The position numbers were made by a program, and so were the translations under genes. This document shows, one piece after another, positions 28,038-37,000 of a stretch of DNA of 64,000 nt (within the stretch, counting starts at the first letter, position 1; every line of letters begins with the position of its first letter). The notes beneath the pieces were generated by a model that was not told the DNA's origin, ran no database searches, and worked only from the letters and a program-made list of their open reading frames with translations. This DNA is from Bradyrhizobium ottawaense (GTDB lineage: Bacteria; Pseudomonadota; Alphaproteobacteria; Rhizobiales; Xanthobacteraceae), in NCBI RefSeq assembly GCF_002278135.3, contig NZ_CP029425.2:3572001-3636000 (forward strand), given 5' to 3'.

Positions 28038-28286
28038 TCAGAACGGGCGGCAGCGGCCGGCGTACCAGCGGAAGCCATAGGGGCAAACACGCGCGCGCGG
28101 CACGACGACGACGGGCGGAGCGACCACTACAGGGGCGGGGCGCACAACGACCGCGCCGCGCATCGGGCGACAGCCGCCGTAGGCGCCACGATACCAACCC
28201 GGGCCGCAACCCTGCGCGGCGCTGGCGGCCTCGCTGAAACCGACAACCGCGCTGGCGAGCATGGCGGCGGCGAACAGGTATTTCAT
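28038..28286 (-). CDS. GCG_CRPN-type small exported protein
   Basis: 82 residues from the ATG at 28286 with AAGGAAGATC upstream. Signal peptide MKYLFAAAMLASAVVGFSEAASA. The mature part starts with AQGCGPGWYRGAYGGCRPM, the GCG...CRP pattern known from alphaproteobacterial exported proteins ('GCG_CRPN'). Then a Val/Pro-rich spacer (VVVRPAPVVVAPPVVVVPRA) and a second CPYGFRWYAGRCRPF. Four cysteines could form two disulfides. Its 5' leader contains five tandem repeats, and an intrinsic terminator follows. Function unknown. Confidence 0.8.
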   Translation of the reverse strand: MKYLFAAAMLASAVVGFSEAASAAQGCGPGWYRGAYGGCRPMRGAVVVRPAPVVVAPPVVVVPRARVCPYGFRWYAGRCRPF

Positions 28287-28617
28287 GTGATCTTCCTTCT
28301 CGTCCTTGGGGCAGGTCTTTCGGGGGCAGGTCTTTCGGGGGCGGGTCTTTGGGGCAAGTCTTTGGAGTAAGTCTTTAGCGGCTTGGCGCTCGCGGCGCAC
28401 AATGAATCAAAAGACACGATTCGACATGTTAAATTTTGCAACACGCCGACACGGTGCGATCCAAATCTGCCAATCATGACCTGAATGCGGCATGAACGTT
28501 CCCCGCATGCGGCTTGGCGCGACAGAAACTGGTGTTGGCGGCCGGCTCGGCAGAAATCCTCCAGGACGCCGGCCCGGGAGCATTCAGGCGCGCACTGCCG
28601 GTGCCGCGGCGCGCGGG
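28287..28617. other. Leader and intergenic region upstream of the GCG_CRPN-type gene
   Basis: 331 bases between two minus-strand genes. Bases 28308-28376 are tandem repeats (separate entry). Around 28400-28445 the sequence is unusually AT-rich (AATCAAAAGACACG, ATGTTAAATTTTGCAAC) and is the likeliest promoter region for the 28038-28286 gene. I see no gene in 28446-28617. Confidence 0.4.
28308..28376 (-). repeat. Five tandem 13-15-base repeats in the leader of the GCG_CRPN-type gene
   Basis: On the plus strand the units are GGGGCAGGTCTTTCG (28308), the same again (28323), GGGGCGGGTCTTT (28338), GGGGCAAGTCTTT (28351) and GGAGTAAGTCTTT (28364). Read as mRNA on the minus strand they are AAAGAC(C/T)TGCCCC units ending about 20 bases before the start codon. 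The two units nearest the gene are identical, and the distal ones have drifted. Confidence 0.9.
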
Positions 28618-29316
28618 TCAGTCCTTCCCGTCGCCGAAAAGCGCGGCAAACTGCTTCTCGCCGGTGCGGGTGAAGTTGACGACGCGGCTGCCGGGCGTGG
28701 CGTCGCGCGCCGCCCATTTCAGCTCGGCGAAGCGCTGCATCATGGCGGCCCCCAGCGTGCCGGCGAGGTGATGCCGCCGCTCACTCCAGTCGAGGCAGGC
28801 CTTGCACACCGGGCGGCGCGGATGGGTGAGCATGCCGGTCGAGATCTGCAGATGCTTGGCGAGGAAGCGTTCGCCCTCAGCCGTCAGCTCGATGTCCTGC
28901 TTTTTCTGCCTGACCAGATTCCGCTCGCGCAGGGAATCCAGCATCTGCACGCCGAGATCGCCGGCGAGGTGGTCGTAGCAGATCCGCGCGCGCCGCAGCG
29001 CCGGGTCCTTCGGCCCGGTGCGCACCCGCATGTGGCCGGTCCGCGCGGCCAGGCCTGCGAGGCCCTCGAGTACGCCGGCGACGTCGTCGTCGGTGAGGCG
29101 ATAGTAGCGGTGGCGGCCCTGCTTCTCCGGCTCGACCAGCCCGCCGGCCTCGAGCTTGGCCAGATGCGAGCTCGCAGTCTGCGGCGTGATGCCGGCCTCC
29201 TGCGCCAGCTCGCTCGCCGTGAGCGCGCGGCCGTTCATCAGCGCGGTGAGCATGTTGGCGCGCGCGGGATCGCCGACCAGCGAAGCGACCAGGGCGATGT
29301 CGGGTCCTGATTTCAT
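28618..29316 (-). CDS. ArsR-family winged-helix transcriptional regulator
   Basis: 232 residues from the ATG at 29316. N-terminal ArsR-type winged helix: GDPARANMLTALMNGRALTASELAQEAGITPQTASSHLAKLEAGGLVEPEKQGRHRYYRL (about 15-75), with helix-turn-helix at 35-56. A longer C-terminal part (ICYDHLAGDLGVQMLDSLRE, RPVCKACLDWSERRHHLAGTLG) is typical of a subgroup without the metal-binding CxC motif; cysteines in VCKAC may still matter. It probably acts as a dimeric repressor. Inducer and targets unknown. Confidence 0.88.
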   Translation of the reverse strand: MKSGPDIALVASLVGDPARANMLTALMNGRALTASELAQEAGITPQTASSHLAKLEAGGLVEPEKQGRHRYYRLTDDDVAGVLEGLAGLAARTGHMRVRTGPKDPALRRARICYDHLAGDLGVQMLDSLRERNLVRQKKQDIELTAEGERFLAKHLQISTGMLTHPRRPVCKACLDWSERRHHLAGTLGAAMMQRFAELKWAARDATPGSRVVNFTRTGEKQFAALFGDGKD

Positions 29317-29394
29317 GCTTCGATGGTAGCCGAAGCATTGTGGTCGGGCAAGGGCGTAGCTTCTCACCAAGTCGTCATTGCGCGCGCAGCGAAG

Positions 29395-29518
29395 CCGTAG
29401 GGTGGGCAAAGGAGCGTAGCGACGTGCCCACCATTCGTCGTTGCGGGGAAACGACGTGGGCACGCTTCCGCCTTCGCTCTTCGAGCTACGGCGGACAAGT
29501 CGCTTTGCCCACCCTACG
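29395..29518. repeat. Palindromic intergenic repeat, 'GTAGGGTGGG' family, copy 4
   Basis: CCGTAGGGTGGGCAAAG at the left, CTTTGCCCACCCTACG at the right. It contains a 40-base internal block, CACGCTTCCGCC...TTCGAGCTAC...GCGGACAAGTCGC, shared with copy 6 (37652), which defines a subfamily. Confidence 0.9.
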
Positions 29519-29562
29519 AGACTTCGCGGCTTGCAGTGACGACGGAAACCCAGGAGCCCATC

Positions 29563-29871
29563 ATGTCCGTCACCGTCTTCATCCGCTATCAGATCGACCC
29601 GTTCAAGCGCGCGCAGTTCGAGGAATATTCGAAGCGCTGGCTCACCATCATCCCGAAATGCGGCGGTGACCTGATCGGTTATTTCATGCCGCATGAAGGC
29701 ACCAACAACATCGCCTTCGGTCTGATCAGCTTCGAGAGTCTGGCCGCATACGAGGCCTATCGCGCGCGGCTGCGGCAGGACGCGGAAGGAATGGCGAATT
29801 TCCATTTCGCCGAGGAACACAAATTCATCCTCGCGGAAGAGCGCACCTTCCTGCGCAAGGTGGTATTGTAG
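29563..29871 (+). CDS. NIPSNAP-family protein
   Basis: 102 residues. Start ATG 29563 with AGGAG seven bases upstream (a GTG at 29536 is less likely). [40 protein letters not shown] is the NIPSNAP ferredoxin-like fold, continuing [20 protein letters not shown]. Small dimeric barrel; biochemical role not established in bacteria. It is followed after 24 bases by another small barrel protein in the same direction, presumably one transcript. Confidence 0.85.
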   Translation: MSVTVFIRYQIDPFKRAQFEEYSKRWLTIIPKCGGDLIGYFMPHEGTNNIAFGLISFESLAAYEAYRARLRQDAEGMANFHFAEEHKFILAEERTFLRKVVL

Positions 29872-29895
29872 GTCCGATAGCAGCAGGAGATGCCC

Positions 29896-30246
29896 ATGAT
29901 CGCCGTGATCTTCGAGGTCTGGCCGAAGCCGGAACACCGCCAGGACTATTTCGACCTCGCAGCCGATCTGAAGCCGATCCTGCAAACCATCGACGGCTTC
30001 ATCTCGGTCGAGCGCTTCGAGAGCCTGACCGAGAAGGGCAAGATCCTGTCGGTGTCGTTCTGGCGGGACGAGGCGGCGGTGCAGGCCTGGCGCAACACGA
30101 TGGAGCACCGCCGCACCCAGGCCAAGGGCCGGGCGCAGATCTTTGCCGATTATCATCTGCGCATCGCCAGCGTGGTCAGAGACTACGGCATGAATGATCG
30201 CGAGCAGGCGCCGAAGGACAGCCGGGCGGTGCACGACGCCCACTAA
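29896..30246 (+). CDS. Antibiotic biosynthesis monooxygenase (ABM) domain protein
   Basis: 116 residues from the ATG at 29896, seven bases after AGGAG (ATG 29890 touches the ribosome-binding site). IAVIFEVWPKPEHRQDYFDLAADLKPILQTIDGFISVERFES and SVSFWRDEAAVQAWRNTMEHRRTQ match the ABM dimeric barrel fold. Members may be cofactorless oxygenases or heme-degrading-like, but no specific motif decides. Its stop codon lies in the first unit of a tandem-repeat tract. Confidence 0.85.
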   Translation: MIAVIFEVWPKPEHRQDYFDLAADLKPILQTIDGFISVERFESLTEKGKILSVSFWRDEAAVQAWRNTMEHRRTQAKGRAQIFADYHLRIASVVRDYGMNDREQAPKDSRAVHDAH

Positions 30247-30340
30247 CGCTGCCGGGCGCGCACTGGCGCTGCCAGGCGCGCACTGGCGCTGCCGGGTGCG
30301 CACTGGCGCTGCCAGGCGCGCACTGGCGCTGCCAGGTTAG
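30241..30340. repeat. Five tandem 20-base repeats
   Basis: Five units start exactly at 30241, 30261, 30281, 30301 and 30321. The consensus is CACTGGCGCTGCCAGGCGCG; the first (CACTAACGCTGCCGGGCGCG) and last (CACTGGCGCTGCCAGGTTAG) are diverged at opposite ends. Each unit contains the small palindrome TGGCGCTGCCA. The first unit overlaps the stop codon of the ABM gene, and the array ends 39 bases before the next start codon. Confidence 0.95.
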
Positions 30341-30379
30341 GGCGCCTATGTCTGCGCGGCCAACAAAGGGAGAAGAAAC

Positions 30380-31189
30380 ATGCACGTCACGACCGCGGAC
30401 AAGCGCGCCACCTTCAAGAAGATGCACGAAAGCGGCTGCTTCATCCTGCCCAATCCGGTCGATAACGGCAGTGCCAAGGCATTGCAGCATCTCGGTTTCA
30501 AGGCGATTGCGTCGTCGAGCGCGGGCTTTGCCTGGACCATCGGCAAGGCCGACAACCACGTCAACGTCGAGGACGTCTGTCAGCATCTGGCAGCATTGAG
30601 CTCGGCCGTCGACATCCCCGTCAACGCCGATTTCGAGGGCGGCTTTGCGGTCGAGCCGGACAGGGTCGCGGACAATGTCGAGCGCTGCGTGCGCACCGGC
30701 GTCGCCGGCCTGTCGATCGAGGATTCCACCGGCGACAAGGACAAGCCGCTCTACGATCGCGCACTCGCGGTCGAGCGCATCAAGGCCTCGCGCAAGGCGA
30801 TCGGCGACAGCGGCACGCTGCTGGTCGGCCGCTGCGAAGCCTATCTGTGGGGCGTGACCGATTTGAAGCTCGTCATCGACCGGCTCACCGCTTACGCCGA
30901 TGCCGGCGCCGACTGCCTCTATGCGCCGGGCCTGAAGACCCGCGAGGACATCTCTGCTGTGGTGAAGGCTGTCGCACCAAAGCCGTTCAACCTCTTGATC
31001 GGCGCCTCCGGCCTGTCGTTGCAGCAGGCCGAAGATCTCGGCGTGCGCCGGATCAGCGTCGGCGGCTCGCTCGCCCGCGCCGCCTGGGGCGGCTTCATGC
31101 GTGCGGCAAAGGAGATGGCGGAGAAGGGGACATTCACCGAGCTCGGCAGCGGCTATCCCGGCGGCGAACTCAACAAGATGTTCAGCTAG
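30380..31189 (+). CDS. Isocitrate lyase / PEP mutase superfamily protein
   Basis: 269-residue TIM-barrel enzyme. Conserved segments: CFILPNPVDNGSAKALQHLGFKAIASSSAGFAW at 20-52, VNADFEGGF (metal and substrate Asp/Glu), GVAGLSIEDSTGD (Glu-Asp), LLVGRCEAYLWG (Arg-x-Glu) and GADCLYAPGL. These fit the carboxy-PEP-mutase-like branch that includes oxaloacetate decarboxylases and methylisocitrate lyases. The KKCGH motif of true isocitrate lyase is not present, so the reaction is uncertain. ATG at 30380 follows AAAGGGAGAAGAAAC. Confidence 0.88.
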   Translation: MHVTTADKRATFKKMHESGCFILPNPVDNGSAKALQHLGFKAIASSSAGFAWTIGKADNHVNVEDVCQHLAALSSAVDIPVNADFEGGFAVEPDRVADNVERCVRTGVAGLSIEDSTGDKDKPLYDRALAVERIKASRKAIGDSGTLLVGRCEAYLWGVTDLKLVIDRLTAYADAGADCLYAPGLKTREDISAVVKAVAPKPFNLLIGASGLSLQQAEDLGVRRISVGGSLARAAWGGFMRAAKEMAEKGTFTELGSGYPGGELNKMFS

Positions 31190-31200
31190 GAACACAACGA

Positions 31201-31234
31201 AAAAGCGGCGGGACTTTTTGAGTCCCGCCGCTTC
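31201..31234 (-). terminator. Intrinsic terminator between convergent genes
   Basis: AAGCGGCGGGACT (31204-31216) and AGTCCCGCCGCTT (31222-31234) form a 13-bp stem. On the minus strand it is followed by TTT and so has a run of five T's counting the stem end. It therefore best serves the gene at 31253-31645; it can also block plus-strand read-through from 31189. Confidence 0.75.
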
Positions 31235-31252
31235 ACGCGCTATTGCGAAGTG

Positions 31253-31645
31253 TTACTTCGCGCCGTCAGACGGCTTCTGCGTGTCCGGGGCCGGCTTGGT
31301 CGGCGCCGCACCCGTCGTCACGCCCGGCTCGGTGTTGTTGCGCGGCGTCACGTCGCGCATACCGGGAGGCGCGGCCGGATTGGCAGGAGGCGCCTGCTGT
31401 GCGGTCTGAGTCGCCGGCGCGTTGCTGGCCTGGTTGCCAGTCGTCGTATTGTTCAGGCCGTAGAACACGGCACCCAGCACCAGTGCAATCGCAACGGCGA
31501 ATAACGCAACCTTGCCGCTGGAGGCGGGGCCTTCGCCCAGCTCGGGATCGGCCTGAAGGTCGCCATCCCGGCGCGCCGCGCGAAGATACTCATCGTCGGC
31601 GAGGTTCGGGCGGTACGGATCGTTGGGAAAACGGTCGTCAGCCAT
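31253..31645 (-). CDS. Single-pass membrane protein with Pro/Ala/Thr-rich periplasmic tail
   Basis: 130 residues from the ATG at 31645 (GAGGAGACAATCG upstream). The first 45 residues are charged (DDRFPNDPYRPNLADDEYLRAARRDGDLQ). One membrane helix (VALFAVAIALVLGAVFYGL) follows at about 46-64. The rest is low complexity: Asn/Thr/Gln then Pro/Ala repeats (APATQTAQQAPPANPAAPPG, EPGVTTGAAPTKPAPDTQKP). No domain recognised; it may be an envelope spacer protein. Confidence 0.7.
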   Translation of the reverse strand: MADDRFPNDPYRPNLADDEYLRAARRDGDLQADPELGEGPASSGKVALFAVAIALVLGAVFYGLNNTTTGNQASNAPATQTAQQAPPANPAAPPGMRDVTPRNNTEPGVTTGAAPTKPAPDTQKPSDGAK

Positions 31646-31820
31646 CGATTGTCTCCTCGGTTGTGACGCCCGGACAACCCGTGGATGCGAGATTCTGTTC
31701 CGCGCCTCCTTATGCTTTCGTCGCATGTTGCCCCGCCACCGGGAATCGGGAACCTGTTCATTCGGGAACTGGACGCGAGTTCCATGGCTGCGACGAGGAC
31801 AATCGCGAGGGAACAAGCCA

Positions 31821-32465
31821 ATGTGGAGTTTGCCGCCAAGCGATACCGTGCTGCATTTCCTGTCCCTGGTTGCGATAGCCGCCCAGGGCATGACGGCTGC
31901 ACTTGCTGCCGGACGCCGCAGCATGGACTGGTTAGGTGTGTGCTTCCTCGGCTGCATCACCGCGCTTGGCGGCGGCACGTTGCGCGATCTCTTCCTCGGG
32001 CACTATCCGTTGGTTTGGGTCGCCAATCCGATCTATCTGGCGCTGGCCGGTGGTGCGGCCTTCCTCACCATTCTGTTCGCGCGCCTCGTGCACCGGCTGA
32101 AGGTCGCTTTCATCGTGCTCGACGCGATCGGGCTCGTCGTCTTCACCATGGCCGGCTGCGACGTCGCCTGGCAGATGGATGCTTCGCTGCCGATCGTGAT
32201 CGTCTCGGGCATGGTGACCGGGTGCGCCGGCGGCGTGTTGCGCGACGTGCTCTGCAACGACGTGCCGCTGCTGTTTCGGTCCGAGCTCTACGCCAGCGTC
32301 TCGGTCGTGACGGGACTGTTCTACGCCACCGCCTTCGGCCTCAACCTCAACGCCGAGCTCTGGACGATCCTGACCTTCGTGCTCGGTCTCAGCTTGCGCC
32401 TGCTCGCGGTGCGCTACAAATGGGAGATGCCGAAATTCGTGTTCACCGGGGAGGAGGAGAGGTAG
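31821..32465 (+). CDS. TRIC-family (UPF0126) cation-channel-like membrane protein
   Basis: 214 residues with about seven hydrophobic segments and the internal duplication of prokaryotic TRIC channels. Each half holds a glycine-rich motif: LGCITALGGGTLRDLFLGHYP (about 43-63) and VSGMVTGCAGGVLRDVLCNDVP (about 128-149). The GGG-x-(L/V)RD-(L/V) repeat lines the potassium pore in structures of this family. Start ATG 31821 after GAGGGAACAAGCC. Divergent from the 31645 gene. Confidence 0.92.
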   Translation: MWSLPPSDTVLHFLSLVAIAAQGMTAALAAGRRSMDWLGVCFLGCITALGGGTLRDLFLGHYPLVWVANPIYLALAGGAAFLTILFARLVHRLKVAFIVLDAIGLVVFTMAGCDVAWQMDASLPIVIVSGMVTGCAGGVLRDVLCNDVPLLFRSELYASVSVVTGLFYATAFGLNLNAELWTILTFVLGLSLRLLAVRYKWEMPKFVFTGEEER

Positions 32466-32521
32466 AGGTTACGTGACCTCACTCCATCCACATCGTCGTT
32501 ACAGCGATGACGGGGATGGAG

Positions 32522-33742
32522 CTACTCCTGCTTCCTGGCCTTCGCCACCTGCGCCGGCGTCACCAGCGGGGCCGCATTGCCCCAGGAGTTGCGGATGTAG
32601 TTCGTCACCGCCGTGATCTCCTCATTGGACAGCCTGGCATAGGGCGGCATCTCGCCGGTGTTGGGCGCGCGCGGTGTGGTCACGGTGTGGGCGCCGTCGA
32701 GAATGATGCGCAACGTCGAGGACGGATTGATCGATTGCAGCAGCGCATTGCCCGGCAGCGGTGGATAGATGCGCGGCGCCCCCGAGCCGTCGGCTTCATG
32801 GCAGGCGATGCAGAGCTTTGCGTAGACCGCCTGGCCCGCCTTCATCTCGGCATCATCAGGCGGCGCCACGATCGTCTCGCGCCGCGACGGCGGCAGGCTC
32901 TTCAGGTACACCGCGATCGCGCGCACATCGGCATCGCTCATCTTCGAGGTCGAGTTGACGACGACCTCCGCCATCAGCCCGCCGGCATGGCTCCTGACAT
33001 TGCGCCCGCTCTGCAGATATTCGGCGATGTCCGCCTCGCTCCACGACTTCAGGCCCGTGCGGGAAGCGCCGTCGAGCCTTGGCGCGTACCAGCCACCGAC
33101 CTCGTTGCCCGAGAGCGCCTGCGCCTGCTTGTCCGCGCCAAAATAGTTCTTCGGTGTGTGGCAGGCGCCGCAATGACCGAGCCCGGTGACGAGATAGCCG
33201 CCGCGATTCCACGCCGCGCTCTGGCTCTGGTCCGGCTCGTACAGGCCGGGCTTGAAATACATCGCGTTCCAGACCCGCATCAGGCCGCGATAGCCGAACG
33301 GCCAGCGCAGCTCCGGCGGCTTGTTGCGGCTGACGACGGGCGCAAGCGTGCCGAGATAGGCGCGGATCGCCAGCGTGTCGTCCTTCGTCATCTTCGTGAA
33401 GTAGGGATAGGGGAAGGCCGGATAGTAGTTCGACCCGTCGGGCGCGACGCCAGTGCGCAAGGCGCGGGTGAAATCGGCATCCAGCCAGGCGCCGATCCCG
33501 GTGTCGCGGTCCGGGGTCAGGTTCGGCGCATAGATCGCGCCGAATGGCGTGTCGATGCGCTTGCCGCCCGCGAACGGTTTTGCCGGATCGGCGGTGTGGC
33601 AGCCCGCGCAGTCGCCGGCCTCGACCAGCGTCTTGCCGTAGGCGATCAGCTCCGGCGACGGCTCGGCGGCGCGGGCTGCGCTTGCAACCGCACTGCACAA
33701 CGCCAGGCCGACGAGAGCCGAGCCAGTCAGAATCGTCCGCAT
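32522..33742 (-). CDS. Triheme cytochrome c, alcohol/gluconate dehydrogenase subunit type
   Basis: Periplasmic electron-transfer protein of 406 residues from the ATG at 33742 (GCAGGAGAGGC upstream). Signal peptide ends near ARAAEP. Three CxxCH heme sites: CAGCH (about 45), CGACH (about 190) and CIACH (about 312). Supporting motifs are KRIDTPFGAIYAPNLTPDRDTGIGAW and MPPYARLSNEEITAVTNYIRNSWGN, the latter with a likely Met ligand. Such proteins transfer electrons from membrane dehydrogenases to ubiquinone or oxidases. No dehydrogenase subunit is encoded next to it, so its partner is unknown. Confidence 0.92.
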   Translation of the reverse strand: MRTILTGSALVGLALCSAVASAARAAEPSPELIAYGKTLVEAGDCAGCHTADPAKPFAGGKRIDTPFGAIYAPNLTPDRDTGIGAWLDADFTRALRTGVAPDGSNYYPAFPYPYFTKMTKDDTLAIRAYLGTLAPVVSRNKPPELRWPFGYRGLMRVWNAMYFKPGLYEPDQSQSAAWNRGGYLVTGLGHCGACHTPKNYFGADKQAQALSGNEVGGWYAPRLDGASRTGLKSWSEADIAEYLQSGRNVRSHAGGLMAEVVVNSTSKMSDADVRAIAVYLKSLPPSRRETIVAPPDDAEMKAGQAVYAKLCIACHEADGSGAPRIYPPLPGNALLQSINPSSTLRIILDGAHTVTTPRAPNTGEMPPYARLSNEEITAVTNYIRNSWGNAAPLVTPAQVAKARKQE

Positions 33743-34025
33743 CGAAGCCTCTCCTGCGACCAATCGCCCGCATCGGGCACGACAGGGGCATCAGTTCGTT
33801 TCGCCACAGTGGGGGTATGGTGACACAAATTGAAAATGCCCAGCGTGTTTCAGGCCACGAAGTTGCGATTTTTACCCGGCGCTCCCTTTGGTCCAGATTT
33901 GTGATGCGGATCGTGAAATATCCGACATAGAGTGGCGAAACTGGTCGGCGCGCCCTAGCTAAAAACAACGGGAAGGCAACGGCTTAAGTCAGCAAGACCT
34001 GAACAGGGCGCAAAAAGAGGACAGC

Positions 34026-37000
34026 ATGGGCATCAACCAGGGTCCGATCAGTCTCGATCAAAAATACACCCAGGAAACCGGGCATGTCTTCACCACGGGC
34101 ATCCAGGCCCTGGTCCGCCTGCCCATGGCCCAGATCCGGCGCGACCGCGCCAGCGGCCTCAACACCGCGGGCTTCATCTCCGGTTATCGCGGCTCGCCGC
34201 TCGGCGGCTACGACCAGCAGCTGTTTGCCGCCCGCAAGCATCTCGAACAGTACAACATCAAGTTCCAGCCCGGCGTGAACGAGGATCTGGCGGCCACCGC
34301 CATCTGGGGCTCGCAGCAGCTTAACCTCTCGCCCGGCGCGAAATACGACGGGGTGGTCGGCATCTGGTACGGCAAGGGCCCCGGCGTCGATCGCTGCGGC
34401 GACGTGTTCCGTCACGGCAATGCCGCAGGCTCCGCCAAGAACGGCGGCGTGCTGTGCCTTGCCGGCGACGACCATGGCGCAAAATCCTCGACCGTCCCGC
34501 ATCAATCCGACCACGCCTTCATGTCGGCCTTGATGCCGTATCTCTATCCCTCGAGCATCCACGAGATGATCGAGATGGGGCTGCTCGGCATCGCCATGTC
34601 ACGCTATTCGGGCTGCTGGGTCGGCATGAAGGTGATCACGGAGACGGTGGAGACCACCGCCGAGATCGATCTCACCGACGAGATGAAGCCGTTCATCATC
34701 CCCGCCGATTTCGAGATGCCGCAAGGCGGACTCAATCTGCGCTGGCCCGACGATCGCTTCGAGCAGGACCGTCGGCTGCAGGACTACAAGGGCTTTGCCG
34801 CGATCGCCTTTGCGCGCGCCAACAAGGTCAACCGCATCACCATGGATTCGCCCAACGCCCGTTTCGGCATCATGGCGTCGGGCAAAAGCTACGAGGACGT
34901 CCGTCAGGCGCTGCGCGAGCTCGGCGTCACCGAAGAGGTCGCCGCCAAGATCGGCCTTCGCCTCTACAAGATCGGCATGCCCTGGCCGCTGGAGCCGGAA
35001 GGCGTGCATCAATTCGCCATCGGCCTCGAAGAGATATTCATCGTCGAGGAGCGCCGCGAGATCGTCGAGAACCAGGTCAAGCAGGTGTTGTTCAACTGGC
35101 GCGATGACGTGCGCCCGCGCATCGTCGGCAAGATGGACGAGCACGACAAGCGCTTCCTGACCTTCGCCGCCGAGCTCAGCGTTGCCTCGCTTGCGACCTC
35201 GCTTACCGAGCGACTTCTCAAGCTCGATCTCAACCCTGAGATTGCTTCGATGCTCCGCGCCAAGGCCGACTGGTTCAACGGCCGTCAGGCCACCCAGATG
35301 CAAGCGGTCGCACCTGTCTCCCGCACCCCGTATTTCTGCTCCGGCTGTCCCCACAACACCTCGACGAAGGTCCCCGAAGGCAGCCGGGCGCTCGCCGGCA
35401 TCGGCTGCCATTTCATGGCGCTGTGGATGGACCGCTCGACCGAGACCTTTACGCATATGGGCGGCGAGGGCGTGCCGTGGGTCGGCATCGCACCCTTCAC
35501 CAACGAGAACCACATCTTCGCCAATCTCGGCGACGGCACCTATTTCCACTCGGGCCTTCTCGCCATCCGCCAGGCGGTGGCGTCCAAGACCAACATCACC
35601 TACAAGATCCTCTACAACGACGCGGTGGCCATGACCGGCGGCCAGCGCCATGACGGCGATCTCTCGCCGCAGCAGATCACCCATCAACTCCACGCCGAAG
35701 GCATCCGCGAGATCTATCTTGTCTCGGAGGCGCCCGATGCCTATCCGGCCAGCACCATCGCGCCGGGCGTGAAGCTCTATCATCGCGACGAGCTGCAAAA
35801 CGTCATGAAGATGTGCCGGGAACACAAGGGCACATCGGCGATCGTGTTCGTGCAGACCTGCGCCGCGGAAAAACGCCGCCGCCGCAAGCGCGGCCTGATG
35901 GAGGATCCGGCGCGCCGCGTCATGATCAATCCGGCCGTCTGCGAAGGCTGCGGCGACTGCTCGGTGCAATCGAACTGCATCTCGGTCGAGCCGCTGGAGA
36001 CCGAGTTCGGTCGCAAGCGCGCCATCAACCAGTCCTCCTGCAACAAGGACTATTCGTGCCTGAAGGGCTTTTGCCCGTCCTTCGTCACCGTCGATGGCGG
36101 CAAGCCACGCCACCGCGCGCCGGCCGACCTCTCCGACATCGGTGCGATTGCCGAGCCGGCGTCGCGGCCGACACTCGACAAGCCCTATAACATCGCGGTC
36201 GGCGGCGTCGGCGGCACCGGCGTTCTCACCATTGGGGCGCTGCTCGGCATGGCCGCCCATATCGAGGGCAAGGCCTCGATGATCCTCGACATGTCGGGCC
36301 TTGCACAGAAGGGCGGGGCGGTGCTCAGCCATGTCCGCCTGTCGGATCATCCCGCGGAAGTGACCTGCTCGCGCATCGTCACCGGCACGGCCGATCTCGT
36401 GCTCGCCGCCGACGAGGTGGTCGCGGTCGCCAAGGACACGATCTCGCTCTGCGACTCCACCCGGACCCGCGGCATCATCAACAGCCACGTCATTCCGACC
36501 GCCGATTTCGTCCTCAACCGCGACTTCAATTTCCAGACCCGCAAGCTGAATGGGCTCTTGGAAACGGCGCTGCACAAGGACTCGGTCTTCTTCGATTTCA
36601 CCAAGCCGGCCGAGCAGCTGCTCGGCGACAGCATCGCCACCAACATGATGATGATGGGCTATGCCTATCAGAAGGGCCTGTTCCCGCTCTCGGCGGAATC
36701 GATCGAGCGGGCGATCGAGGTCAACGGCGTCTCGATCAAGATGAACAAGGAGGCCTTCCGCCTTGGTCGCCTCGCGGTCGCCGATCCCGCGCGTCTTGCC
36801 GACATGCTGAAGGGCACGGACCAGGTCGCAGCGCCCAAGTCGCTGGAGGCCATGACGCTCGATGAAGTCATCGAGCACCGCGCCAAGCACCTCACGGCCT
36901 ATCAGAACAGCCGTCTCGCCAAGCGTTATCGCAGGCTGATCGACCAGGTGCGCGACGCCGCGGTGAAGGGCGGTTATGGCGATGCGTTGCCACGCGCGGT

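Noticed and set aside
30241..30340. Tandem repeats considered as a CRISPR array
   Set aside because: The 20-base units are contiguous with no spacers between them, and there are no cas genes in the window.
34599..36890. Long open frame on the minus strand opposite the indolepyruvate:ferredoxin oxidoreductase gene
   Set aside because: It is a mirror of a high-GC gene; its peptide is rich in H, D, R, G and A with no recognisable motif, while the plus strand has clear domains throughout.
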